DNA of 37,213 bases from Candidatus Mediterraneibacter norwichensis (GTDB taxonomy: Bacteria; Bacillota; Clostridia; Lachnospirales; Lachnospiraceae), in the NCBI GenBank assembly GCA_019112765.1, contig DXIU01000008.1, forward strand, positions 1 through 37,213. The letters are read 5' to 3'. A model generated the notes under the pieces. It was not told where the DNA came from, searched no databases, and saw nothing but the letters and a program-made list of their open reading frames with translations. The position numbers were made by a program, and so were the translations under genes. The first letter of the stretch is position 1. Each line of letters begins with the position of its first letter. This document shows positions 15,318 through 22,867 of the stretch, in pieces.

Positions 15318-15770
15318 CTATTTTTCTTTATTTCTTCTCTCAATGTCCATAATCAGATCCACTCTCCGCTGATGTCTGCCGCCTTCAAACTCTGTATTCA
15401 GCCAGGTATCGACAATCATCTTGGCAAGCTCCGCTCCTACAACTCTGGCGCCGAATGCCAGAATATTACAGTCATTGTGGGCTCTGGACATTTTTGCAGT
15501 AAATGGTTCGCTGCATACAACAGCCCGGATTCCCTCAACTTTATTGGCTGCAAGAGAAATGCCCAGTCCTGTGCCGCAGATCAGAATTCCCTTTTCCACT
15601 TCGCCTGCCGCCACAGCCCGGGCCACTTTTTCTCCGTATATGGGATAATCGCAGCTTTCCGGTGAATTTGTTCCGTAATCCACCACCTCATGTCCTTTTT
15701 CTTTCAGGAAATCAATAATTTCCGCTTTCAGCTCCAGAGCTGAATGATCGTTTCCTATACCGATCTTCAT
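15318..15770 (-). CDS. rpiB: Ribose-5-phosphate isomerase B (RpiB/LacAB family)
   Basis: RpiB interconverts ribose-5-phosphate and ribulose-5-phosphate in the pentose phosphate pathway. The 150-residue product shows IGNDHSALELK (5-15), catalytic Cys65 in ILICGTGLGIS, the AHNDCNILAFGAR segment and GGRHQRRV near the end. Length is normal. Members of the family can also act on other sugar phosphates such as allose-6-phosphate, but the RpiB pattern fits best. It has its own promoter about 130 bases upstream and a GGAGG ribosome site. Confidence 0.94.
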   Translation of the reverse strand: MKIGIGNDHSALELKAEIIDFLKEKGHEVVDYGTNSPESCDYPIYGEKVARAVAAGEVEKGILICGTGLGISLAANKVEGIRAVVCSEPFTAKMSRAHNDCNILAFGARVVGAELAKMIVDTWLNTEFEGGRHQRRVDLIMDIERRNKEK

Positions 15771-15899
15771 ATTTCACAACCTCCGTATCCAGGTCAGGCC
15801 CTGCCTCTTTGCAGCAAAACATCATGTAAGCGCAGAGCTGTCCGGCCTTATTTTTCTGTTGCTTCTGTATATGAAACAGATGCGTTCTCTCTGTGAAAT

Positions 15900-15928
15900 A
15901 TCATAACAAATTCCTCTTATAAACGCAA
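15900..15928 (-). promoter_or_regulatory. Promoter of rpiB
   Basis: On the minus strand TTGCGT (15923-15928) and TATGAT (15900-15905) have a 17-base spacer. The leader to rpiB would be about 120 nt; I see no known riboswitch in it. Confidence 0.55.
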
Positions 15929-15967
15929 TAAAAAGGACATATTGAACAAAAATTTCCGGTTCCGGCC

Positions 15968-15995
15968 GGAAAAAGGCGCCGTTTTTCACGGCGCC
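15968..15995 (-). terminator. Rho-independent terminator after gatB
   Basis: Arms GGCGCCG/CGGCGCC (15975-15981 and 15989-15995) are followed on the minus strand by TTTTT, 26 bases past the gatB stop. It ends the aspS-gatCAB operon. Confidence 0.92.
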
Positions 15996-16020
15996 CTGTT
16001 TCTCTGTATCTGTACTGACT

Positions 16021-17457
16021 CTACTGTTCCTCCAGAAGTTCCTTTATCATCTTTGTCACAGACGCCGGGTCTGCTTTTCCCTTCAGAGCCCGCATGGACT
16101 GTCCCATAAGCGCGCCGAAAGCTTTCTGCTTTCCGCCCTTATAGTCAGCCACAGCCTGCGGATTATCAGCAAGCACCTTCTCAACCGCTTCTTTTAAGGC
16201 GCCTTCATCATTTACAGTCTTAAGGCCCTGTTCTTCCACGTATTTTTCCGGGTCCACATTATCTGTGAAGATCTTCTCAAATACTTTTTTCGCCACAGAA
16301 CTGCTGATCGTTCCCTCATCTGCCAGATCGATCAGCTTTGCCAGATTCTCCGGGGAAAATGCCAGCTCCTCCGCCTCCATTCCCCTCTCCTTCATCAGGC
16401 GGAACATTTCTCCCATAATCCAGTTGGATACCTTCTTCGGTTTGCCGCAAAGTTCCACGGTCTTTTCGAAAAGATCCGCAACTTTCTTGGATTCGGTAAT
16501 CAGCTCCGCATCATACCGGGGAATATCAAACTCCCTGCTGTATCTTTCCAGCTTTTCCGGGCGCAGTTCCGGCTGCCGTGCCTTCACTTCACGAATCCAT
16601 TCATCGGAAATTACGACAGGCACCAGATCCGGTTCCGGAAAATAACGGTAATCCTGGGCGTCTTCCTTGGAGCGCATCGCATAGGAGCTTTCTTTATTAT
16701 CATCCCAGCGCCTGGTCTCCTGCACGACTTCTTTTCCTGCTTCCAGAAGTTCAATCTGACGGGCCCTTTCTCCTTCAATGGCATGGGCAATGGCTTTAAA
16801 TGAGTTCAGGTTTTTCATCTCAGTTCTTGTGCCCAGTTCCTCTGTGCCGGCTCTGCGCACCGAAAGGTTTACATCCGCCCTCATAGATCCTTCCTGCAGC
16901 TTGCAGTCCGATACGCCCAGGTACTGAGCAGTCATCCGCAGTTTTTCCAGGTATGCGATTACTTCGTCAGAGGAACGCATATCCGGCTCTGACACAATCT
17001 CAACCAGGGGCACGCCGCTGCGGTTATAATCTACAAGGGAGGTGTCATCCCACTCATCATGGACCAGTTTTCCGGCGTCCTCTTCCATATGCATTTCATG
17101 AATCCGCACACTCTTCTTCCCTGCCGCCGTCTCAATTTCTACGAAACCGTCTCTTGCGATGGGGAGATAGAGCTGCGAGATCTGATAGTTCTGGGGATTA
17201 TCCGGATAGAAATAGTTCTTCCGGTCAAACTTGCACACCTGTGTTATTCTGCAGTTTGTGGCAAGTCCCAGCGCCATGGCATATTCCACCACTTTTTTAT
17301 TCAGCACCGGAAGGGAGCCCGGCATACCCGTACACACCGGACAGGTGTGGGTATTCGGCGCGCTTCCGAATTCTGTACTGCAGCCGCAGAAGATTTTTGT
17401 CTTTGTCGCCAGCTCGATATGAACTTCAAGTCCGATCACGGTCTCATACTGTGCCAT
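16021..17457 (-). CDS. gatB: Asp/Glu-tRNA amidotransferase subunit B
   Basis: GatB binds mis-acylated Asp-tRNA(Asn) or Glu-tRNA(Gln) and activates it before amide transfer. The 478-residue protein has ETVIGLEVHIEL at the start, a zinc-type C-x-C...C-x2-C set (Cys24/26/39/42), RVGSMRADVNLSVR-like GSMRADVNLSVR, and the C-terminal GatB/YqeY helical domain ending in KGKADPASV. Length is normal. The gene begins 2 bases after the gatA stop and its GGAGGTGG ribosome site lies inside gatA, so expression is coupled. With the archaeal-type AspRS at the head of the operon, Asn-tRNA synthesis is at least one role. Confidence 0.97.
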   Translation of the reverse strand: MAQYETVIGLEVHIELATKTKIFCGCSTEFGSAPNTHTCPVCTGMPGSLPVLNKKVVEYAMALGLATNCRITQVCKFDRKNYFYPDNPQNYQISQLYLPIARDGFVEIETAAGKKSVRIHEMHMEEDAGKLVHDEWDDTSLVDYNRSGVPLVEIVSEPDMRSSDEVIAYLEKLRMTAQYLGVSDCKLQEGSMRADVNLSVRRAGTEELGTRTEMKNLNSFKAIAHAIEGERARQIELLEAGKEVVQETRRWDDNKESSYAMRSKEDAQDYRYFPEPDLVPVVISDEWIREVKARQPELRPEKLERYSREFDIPRYDAELITESKKVADLFEKTVELCGKPKKVSNWIMGEMFRLMKERGMEAEELAFSPENLAKLIDLADEGTISSSVAKKVFEKIFTDNVDPEKYVEEQGLKTVNDEGALKEAVEKVLADNPQAVADYKGGKQKAFGALMGQSMRALKGKADPASVTKMIKELLEEQ

Positions 17458-17459
17458 GA

Positions 17460-18956
17460 TCAGCCCACCTCCTTTCCGGTCTCCATGGCCGCTCTGATAT
17501 CTGCCATCTTTTCATACTGTTTGCCTGTCGCGCACTCATAAGTGTATGCTGCGCGGATCAGGGTTTTCTCATCAAATGCATTTCCGATCAGCTGCATGCC
17601 AATGGGCAGTCCTTCTTTATCTTTCCCGACAGGTATGGTCATGCCCGGCAGCCCGGCAAGATTTACGGAAATGGTGTAAATATCTCCCAGGTACATTTTC
17701 AGCGGATCGCTCAGACTCTCTCCCAGCTTCGGTGCTGTGGTGGGAGCCGCCGGTCCGAGAATCAGATCGTATTTCTCAAAAGCCTTGTCAAACTCCTTTT
17801 TTATCAGGGCTTTTGTCCGGAGCGCTTTCAGATAATATGCATCATAATATCCGGAACTCAGGACAAAGGAGCCCAGCATAATCCGCCGCTTCACCTCCGG
17901 ACCGAACCCTTCTGACCGGGTCTTTTTATACATATTGTGCAGCCCTTCGTAGTTTTCTGTCCGGTATCCGTATTTTACGCCGTCAAACCGTTCCAGGTTG
18001 GAACTCGCCTCCGCTGAGGCAATGGTATAGTAGGCCGGAATCGCATATTTTACAAGTCCAAGATCGAACGTCTCTACAGATGCGCCCTTTTCTTCCAGAA
18101 CTTTTGCCGCGTCCTGCACCGCCTGACGCACTTCCGGATCCAGGCCTTCCCCGATATAATCTCCCGGGATTCCGATCTTCAGCTCTTTGACGTCCTCTGT
18201 CAGGGCGCTCATGAAATCGCAGTCTTTTCTCTCAACAGATGTACTGTCCTTCGGGTCGTGGGAGGCAATCGCCTCAAGAAACGCCGCGCAGTCCGATACA
18301 TCCTTCGCAACCGGACCGATCTGATCCAGTGAGGATCCGTATGCAATCAGTCCGTATCTGGAAACCGTTCCGTATGTGGGTTTCAGGCCCACTACGCCGC
18401 AGAAGGAACTTGGCTGCCTTATTGAGCCGCCGGTGTCAGATCCCAGCGCGCCGAAACACTCGCCTGCCGCCACTGCCGCACAGGATCCGCCGGATGATCC
18501 CCCCGGAACATGTTCCGTATTGTGGGGATTTCTTGTAGGGCCGTAATAAGAAGTCTCTGTAGTACTTCCCATGGCAAATTCATCCATATTTGTCTTGCCC
18601 AGGATCACTGCTCCTGCCTTCCGCAGATTCTCAACTGCCTGCGCCGTGTATGTGGGTCTGAATCCGGAAAGAATCCGGGAACTGCAGGTGGTAAGCTGGC
18701 CCTTAATGCACATATTGTCTTTTATGGCTACCGGCACACCTGCCAGCGGACCGGTCAGCTCTCCCGCATCAATCTTTTTCTGGACTTCTTCCGCCTGCGC
18801 GTATGCTCCTTCCTCGTCCAGCGTTACATAACTGTTTATTGCCGGTTCCGCCTCTTTTGCCCGGTCAAGCGCCGCTTTTACGGCATCTTTTACCTTGATC
18901 TCCCCGGCTTTTATTTTTTCTGACAGCTCTAAGGCTGTAAGTTCTAATATTTTCAT
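17460..18956 (-). CDS. gatA: Asp/Glu-tRNA amidotransferase subunit A
   Basis: GatA hydrolyses glutamine and passes ammonia to GatB. The 498-residue amidase shows the Ser-cisSer-Lys triad in canonical places: Lys79 in PVAIKDNMCIKG, Ser154 in PGGSSGGS, and Ser178 in SDTGGSIRQP. Length is normal and no residue is missing. It is 35 bases downstream of gatC and abuts gatB. The ATG at 18956 has an AAAGGCGG site about 8 bases away. Confidence 0.97.
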   Translation of the reverse strand: MKILELTALELSEKIKAGEIKVKDAVKAALDRAKEAEPAINSYVTLDEEGAYAQAEEVQKKIDAGELTGPLAGVPVAIKDNMCIKGQLTTCSSRILSGFRPTYTAQAVENLRKAGAVILGKTNMDEFAMGSTTETSYYGPTRNPHNTEHVPGGSSGGSCAAVAAGECFGALGSDTGGSIRQPSSFCGVVGLKPTYGTVSRYGLIAYGSSLDQIGPVAKDVSDCAAFLEAIASHDPKDSTSVERKDCDFMSALTEDVKELKIGIPGDYIGEGLDPEVRQAVQDAAKVLEEKGASVETFDLGLVKYAIPAYYTIASAEASSNLERFDGVKYGYRTENYEGLHNMYKKTRSEGFGPEVKRRIMLGSFVLSSGYYDAYYLKALRTKALIKKEFDKAFEKYDLILGPAAPTTAPKLGESLSDPLKMYLGDIYTISVNLAGLPGMTIPVGKDKEGLPIGMQLIGNAFDEKTLIRAAYTYECATGKQYEKMADIRAAMETGKEVG

Positions 18957-18991
18957 ATACCATGCCGCCTTTCCTGATATCTCTGCCCGCT

Positions 18992-19285
18992 TTATCCGAT
19001 CGTTCTCGGTACTTCGAAGCTGTCTTCCTTTCTCTGGGGCGCATTTGCCAGAGTTTCTTCTCTGCCGTCGCCGTTTGTCACCACATCCTCGCGGAACACA
19101 TTATTTACCGGAAACACGTGAGACATAGGTTCAATTCCGGTTGTATCCAGTTCATTTAATGTGTCGATATAATCCAGCATCTTTTCCATATCCGCTTTGG
19201 CTTCTTCTTTTTCTTCATCCGACAGCTCCAGCTTTGCAAGAATTCCCACGTATTCGATTGTCTCGTCTGATATTTTGTTTGCCAT
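18992..19285 (-). CDS. gatC: Asp/Glu-tRNA amidotransferase subunit C
   Basis: GatC is the small belt-like subunit that wraps GatA and stabilises the GatAB interface. The 97-residue protein starts [21 protein letters not shown] and ends with the typical [17 protein letters not shown] and FEVPRTIG. Two ATGs lie 6 bases apart. The second (19285) is at proper distance from GGAG, whereas the first is too close, so it is chosen. Order is aspS-gatC-gatA-gatB. Confidence 0.95.
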   Translation of the reverse strand: MANKISDETIEYVGILAKLELSDEEKEEAKADMEKMLDYIDTLNELDTTGIEPMSHVFPVNNVFREDVVTNGDGREETLANAPQRKEDSFEVPRTIG

Positions 19286-19345
19286 ATCCATCTCTCCTTA
19301 TCTGGCTGAACTTCTTTTACACATATGCCGGCTTTCACGCCCCTG

Positions 19346-20677
19346 TTATGGCTCCAGCCTGCTCATATCCCTCGGAAACAGTGTCGTTTCCCGGACATTA
19401 TCATCACCGGTCAGTTTCATGGTCAGACGCTCAAGGCCGATTCCCAGTCCTCCGTGAGGCGGCATGCCGTATTTGAATGCGCTCAGATACTGCTCCATTC
19501 CTTCGTCTGTCATTCCCCGCTGTTCCATTTTTTCCAGAAGGCTGCGGTAATCATGGATACGCTGGCCTCCTGTGGTGATCTCCATCCCCCGGAACAAAAG
19601 ATCAAAGCTCAGTGTGTATGTGGGATCCTCCGGATCGTCCATGGCATAGAACGGACGTTTTCTGGACGGATAATGTGTGACAAATACAAAGTCAGCATCC
19701 CACTTTTCCTTTGCATATCTGCTGATCAGCACTTCTTCCTCCGGCTCCAGATCATACGGGCTTCTTATCTTCCGTCCGTACTCTTCCGACACCAGACGTT
19801 TAATCTCATCAAACCGCACTGCCGGGATCTGGTCGGTTTTCGGAATCTCAACTCCCAGGATCCGCAGTTCCCGCGCGTATTCCTTTTCGAGAAGCGCCAT
19901 TGTGTACTGCAGATATCCGGTTTCCATTGCCATAATATCTTCAAAACTGTCAATATAGCCCATCTCAAAATCAAGGCTTGTATATTCATTCAGGTGTCTC
20001 TTTGTGTTGTGTTTCTCCGCCCGGAATACCGGCGCCGTCTCAAACACTCTGTCAAAGACTCCTACCATCATCTGTTTATAAAACTGAGGACTCTGCTGGA
20101 GAACCGCCGGTCTGTGGAAATACTCCAGACGGAACAGGTTCGCTCCTCCTTCCGCGCTCTTCGCGCCGATCTTCGGCGTGTGTATTTCTGTAAATCCTTC
20201 TCCGTACAGAAAATCCCGGAATCCTCTTACAAGTCCCTCCTGGATACGGAATCTTGCCCGCTCCCGGAGATTGCGAAGAGAAATGGGACGGTAGTTCAGC
20301 TTTGCCTCCAGAGAAGTGTTCATTTTCCATTTTGCAATGGGCAGAGGCATGGGCGCCGCAGGCTCGCTTAAAATACGGATTTCCCGCAGACGGATCTCAA
20401 TTCCGTGGGGCGCTTTTCCGGACGCCGCGACAACACCTGTTACTTCCACGGACGCAGCCTCTTTTACATCCTTCAGATCAAATCCCGCCTCGCCTTTCTC
20501 ATACACGCACTGTATGAGACCGTCCCGCCTGCGCAGGATCACAAAGGCTACGGTTCCCATGTCGCGGATTGTGTGCACCGCGCCGCTGACTTTTACGGTC
20601 TGCCCTTTTACCTCTTCCTTCAGCAGTTCATCAAGTTCCAGACATTCTGATTTTTTTACACCTTTTACGATTTCCAT
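19346..20677 (-). CDS. aspS: Archaeal-type (probably non-discriminating) aspartyl-tRNA synthetase
   Basis: The 443-residue class II synthetase lacks the bacterial GAD insertion (standard bacterial AspRS is about 590 residues) and so is the archaeal/eukaryotic form. It shows motif 2 (FRAEKHNTKRHLNEYTSLDF) and motif 3 (GGLGIGLERL) and an N-terminal OB anticodon domain. His35 (GAVHTIRD) and Pro90 (GKAPHGIEI) correspond, as I recall, to the His/Pro pair linked with relaxed tRNA recognition, so it probably charges both tRNA(Asp) and tRNA(Asn). Asp-tRNA(Asn) is then amidated by GatCAB, encoded next. A T-box leader precedes it. The frame extends 13 codons upstream, but the ATG at 20677 follows GGAGAAGG and starts the conserved part. 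Confidence 0.93.
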   Translation of the reverse strand: MEIVKGVKKSECLELDELLKEEVKGQTVKVSGAVHTIRDMGTVAFVILRRRDGLIQCVYEKGEAGFDLKDVKEAASVEVTGVVAASGKAPHGIEIRLREIRILSEPAAPMPLPIAKWKMNTSLEAKLNYRPISLRNLRERARFRIQEGLVRGFRDFLYGEGFTEIHTPKIGAKSAEGGANLFRLEYFHRPAVLQQSPQFYKQMMVGVFDRVFETAPVFRAEKHNTKRHLNEYTSLDFEMGYIDSFEDIMAMETGYLQYTMALLEKEYARELRILGVEIPKTDQIPAVRFDEIKRLVSEEYGRKIRSPYDLEPEEEVLISRYAKEKWDADFVFVTHYPSRKRPFYAMDDPEDPTYTLSFDLLFRGMEITTGGQRIHDYRSLLEKMEQRGMTDEGMEQYLSAFKYGMPPHGGLGIGLERLTMKLTGDDNVRETTLFPRDMSRLEP

Positions 20678-20760
20678 TTTTCCTTCTCCTTTCATCTGAC
20701 ACGCCGTACTTTCCACGGCACTATGATATACCCTTATGGTATTTCAGATGCGCATCCCGG

Positions 20761-20798
20761 GAAAAAGAAAGTCCCGGGATACTTAAGTATCCCGGGAC
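20761..20798 (-). terminator. T-box regulated terminator
   Basis: A 28-bp perfect palindrome at 20771-20798 (GTCCCGGGAT arms) is followed on the minus strand by TTTCTTTTTC. It is the OFF-state structure competing with the T-box antiterminator. Confidence 0.92.
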
Positions 20799-20860
20799 GG
20801 AAATTATCAAGATAAAATCCGCGGTACCACCCGCATTGAACCTTACGCGCCAGAGCCCGG

Positions 20861-20893
20861 CCTGCGCCTTACGGCTTGCTCTCGTCAAGTGCT
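20861..20893. repeat. 33-bp direct repeat, copy A (inside T-box leader)
   Basis: It is identical to 20984-21016 over 33 bases (starting CCTGCGCCTTACGGCTTGCT), at an offset of 123 bases. In the minus-strand RNA it contains a GCC-GTAA-GGC mini-hairpin with a GNRA tetraloop. Confidence 0.95.
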
Positions 20894-20905
20894 GTGCCCT
20901 GAGAA

Positions 20906-20963
20906 GTTCCGTTCGCTAACCTCAGGCTTCGCCTCCGGCTCGCCTTCGCTAATCTCACGGAAC
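20906..20963. repeat. Nested palindrome with 13-bp direct repeats between the 33-bp copies
   Basis: GTTCCG (20906-20911) pairs with CGGAAC (20958-20963). Inside are two near-identical 13-mers, TTCGCTAACCTCA (20912-20924) and TTCGCTAATCTCA (20945-20957), and GC-rich GGCTTCGCC/GGCTCGCC words. The structure is dense and hierarchical, unlike known T-box domains. Confidence 0.85.
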
Positions 20964-20983
20964 AACCTCGCACTAGGACTCGA

Positions 20984-21016
20984 CCTGCGCCTTACGGCTT
21001 GCTCTCGTCAAGTGCT
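20984..21016. repeat. 33-bp direct repeat, copy B (inside T-box leader)
   Basis: It is identical to copy A. On the RNA, AGUGC just after this copy (plus-strand 20970-20974) can pair with GCACU at its start, so this copy can close as its own hairpin. Copy A instead has GAGAGC...GCUCU pairing with its own flank. Confidence 0.95.
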
Positions 21017-21225
21017 TTCGGTTCCACTCTCTGCATGGTAACGGATGCTTCTCCGTACCGCCCTACTCAGGTTCAGGCGGTCAGCTCCCAAGTGTTCCCT
21101 TAGTTTCCTCCGCTGTCCGGCGCTCTCAGTCGGTGACGCCAACTTCCTGTCAGTTTCTGAAAACCAGAGTCTTGTTCCCAGCCTTTCGCTATTTCAACAC
21201 TTTAGTCTGTTAAAATATGTTTCCA

Positions 21226-21254
21226 ATATTACCACACCGTTCTTTATATTGCAA
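21226..21254 (-). promoter_or_regulatory. Promoter of the aspS-gatCAB operon
   Basis: On the minus strand TTGCAA (21249-21254) and TAATAT (21226-21231) are 17 bases apart, giving a start near 21219 at the beginning of the T-box leader. Confidence 0.75.
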
Positions 21255-21369
21255 GAACTTTTTCAACTTTTTATTTCCTTTTTGCAGTTCTGTTTTTAAT
21301 TTCCTGCAAAACTTCCCGACAAACTGTTATTTTATACTATTTTGCCCGGATATATTGATATGTATACAC

Positions 21370-21401
21370 AAACGTCCTGCAGAAATTTCTGCAGGACGTT
21401 T
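21370..21401. terminator. Palindromic terminator after the S41 protease gene
   Basis: A perfect 32-base palindrome (AAACGTCCTGCAGAAA and its complement) lies 9 bases past the stop of the protease gene. The T-tract after it on the minus strand is weak (TTTGTGTAT), so efficiency is uncertain. Confidence 0.7.
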
Positions 21402-21409
21402 TTCACGGC

Positions 21410-22702
21410 TTACTGTTTCAGCTGTTCGTTCAGAACTTCCACCGCTTTATCGAGCTGATTATCCGCCTCCGGATTCTTTTCGTCGTACTCATATTCAACT
21501 TCCACATCCGGGGTCACACCGGTACCGTTGATGCTCCTTCCGCTGGGAGTGTAGTATTCCGCAATAGTCACTTTCAGGCAGGTTCCGTCTCCCAGACTGA
21601 TCAGCTGCTGGACCACGCCCTTTCCATAAGTGGTAGTTCCCACAATCGTTCCTGTGCCATAATCCTGAACTGCGCCGCTGAAAATTTCCGAAGCGCTTGC
21701 ACTGTAACCATTTACAAGGACGGCTAACGGTTTGGTAAACTCATTTTCACCATCACATGTCATTTCCTCTGTATTTCCATTTTTATCTTTGATCGATATG
21801 ATCGGACCCTCCGGCAGAAGAAGTTTCAGCATATCTGTCACAGTATCCACATTTCCGCCGGGATTATTTCTCAGATCAATGATCAGACCCTGCATATCCT
21901 GTGCCTCCAGATCATCCAGCGCGGTTTTGAACTGATCGTAGGTCACATCATCAAATTCACTGACCGAAATATACCCCAGCTGTCCGTCCAGCATACGGTA
22001 CTCTACTGTCTGTACTTCTATCGTATCCCGCACGGCGGCCAGGTCAACTTCATCTCCGTCCCGAAGCACTGTCAGCGTAACTTCAGTCCCTCTCTCGCCT
22101 TTCACATAGGACACTACCGTATTCAGATCTTCCCCCTGAATATCTCTTCCGTCTACTTCCAGCAGGATGTCGTCCACCTGCATTCCCGCCTTATCCGCGG
22201 GGGAATCCTCGTAAATATTTGTTACAGTAATCGTACCGTCTGTACCCTGGCTCATAGTAACACCGATTCCACTGAACTCACCGCTGGTAGATTCGAAAAG
22301 AGCCTGGGTCTCCTCTTCATCATAATATTCGGTATAAGGGTCTCCCAGAGCCTCTGTATAACCGGAATATAATCCTTCTACCAGCGCGTCCCCGTCGATC
22401 TCATCTTCATAGAGATAATACTCTTCAATCAGGTTATCAATAACATCCAGTTTTTCCTCCACGCTTCCGGCCGAAGTACCTGAAGATCCCAGACCGATTC
22501 CGGGAATTGTCTCTGTAAGAAAACTTCTGATTCCCAGCACTGCTGCAAAGAGCACCACAGTCCCGGTTACACCTGCCAGCACACCTGCTCCGAACCGGCT
22601 GCCCCGCTTTCCGGCTCCGCGCCCGGAAACCGGAGGATCCGGCCGCAGGTCCTCCATGCTGTCCGTATCCGTTCTGTCTAAATCCCTTCTGTTTTCGTCC
22701 AT
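21410..22702 (-). CDS. S41-family C-terminal processing peptidase (CtpA/CtpB-like)
   Basis: This is a membrane-anchored serine protease acting outside the cytoplasmic membrane. The 430 residues comprise a charged cytosolic N-terminus (1-38), one membrane segment (about 40-60), a linker helix region, a PDZ domain (about 139-225, with GIGVTM and SPADKAGMQVDDILLEVDG), and the S41 core. Catalytic residues are Ser334 or Ser336 in NGYSASASE and Lys361 in TTYGKGVVQQ. The family includes CtpA and the sporulation protease CtpB. It follows ftsX by 165 bases, and FtsEX often pairs with cell-wall hydrolases, but a link to this protease is only suggested by position. Confidence 0.93.
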   Translation of the reverse strand: MDENRRDLDRTDTDSMEDLRPDPPVSGRGAGKRGSRFGAGVLAGVTGTVVLFAAVLGIRSFLTETIPGIGLGSSGTSAGSVEEKLDVIDNLIEEYYLYEDEIDGDALVEGLYSGYTEALGDPYTEYYDEEETQALFESTSGEFSGIGVTMSQGTDGTITVTNIYEDSPADKAGMQVDDILLEVDGRDIQGEDLNTVVSYVKGERGTEVTLTVLRDGDEVDLAAVRDTIEVQTVEYRMLDGQLGYISVSEFDDVTYDQFKTALDDLEAQDMQGLIIDLRNNPGGNVDTVTDMLKLLLPEGPIISIKDKNGNTEEMTCDGENEFTKPLAVLVNGYSASASEIFSGAVQDYGTGTIVGTTTYGKGVVQQLISLGDGTCLKVTIAEYYTPSGRSINGTGVTPDVEVEYEYDEKNPEADNQLDKAVEVLNEQLKQ

Positions 22703-22798
22703 TTTTTCATACCTTTCTCAACATCAGCTGTAAATATAAACAACCGGAAAAAGAAAGACAAAGCGGTTTGCTCCTTCCACTTTGTCCTCCCCATACTT

Positions 22799-22813
22799 TT
22801 ACACACTGTGTAA
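22799..22813. promoter_or_regulatory. Inverted repeat upstream of the S41 protease gene
   Basis: TTACACA-C-TGTGTAA is a perfect 7-bp inverted repeat, just downstream (minus-strand sense) of an AT-rich stretch with a TATAAT-like -10. It could be an operator for the protease gene; no regulator is known. Confidence 0.35.
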
Positions 22814-22867
22814 TGTGATGTAATAATTATATTATTCAGATTTGTTAAAAAACATTCTTTTATCCGC

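Larger units (their letters stand above)
20761..21219 (-). promoter_or_regulatory. T-box riboswitch leader of aspS-gatCAB
   Basis: On the minus strand the conserved T-box ATGCGGGTGGTACCGCGGA lies at 20818-20837, followed by a strong intrinsic terminator. Near the 5' end, AAGTGTT (about 21193-21200) can pair with AACACTT (about 21090-21096) as the base of Stem I. The interior holds GGGAACAAGAC, with GAAC at 21174-21177. A GGTACGGA...TCCGTTACC hairpin at about 21038-21060 may be Stem III. A T-box senses uncharged tRNA by codon pairing and by tRNA CCA binding at the T-box bulge. At about 459 nt the leader is much longer than usual (200-300 nt), because of a repeat block (20861-21016) between the Stem III-like hairpin and the T-box sequence. 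Confidence 0.92.

Noticed and set aside
19325-20371. Plus-strand open frame of 348 codons
   Set aside because: It is antisense to the archaeal-type AspRS; the codon pattern follows the opposite strand.
20861-21016. The two 33-bp direct repeats as a mini CRISPR array
   Set aside because: There are only two copies, the 90-bp spacer is itself palindromic, and they lie inside a T-box leader without cas genes.
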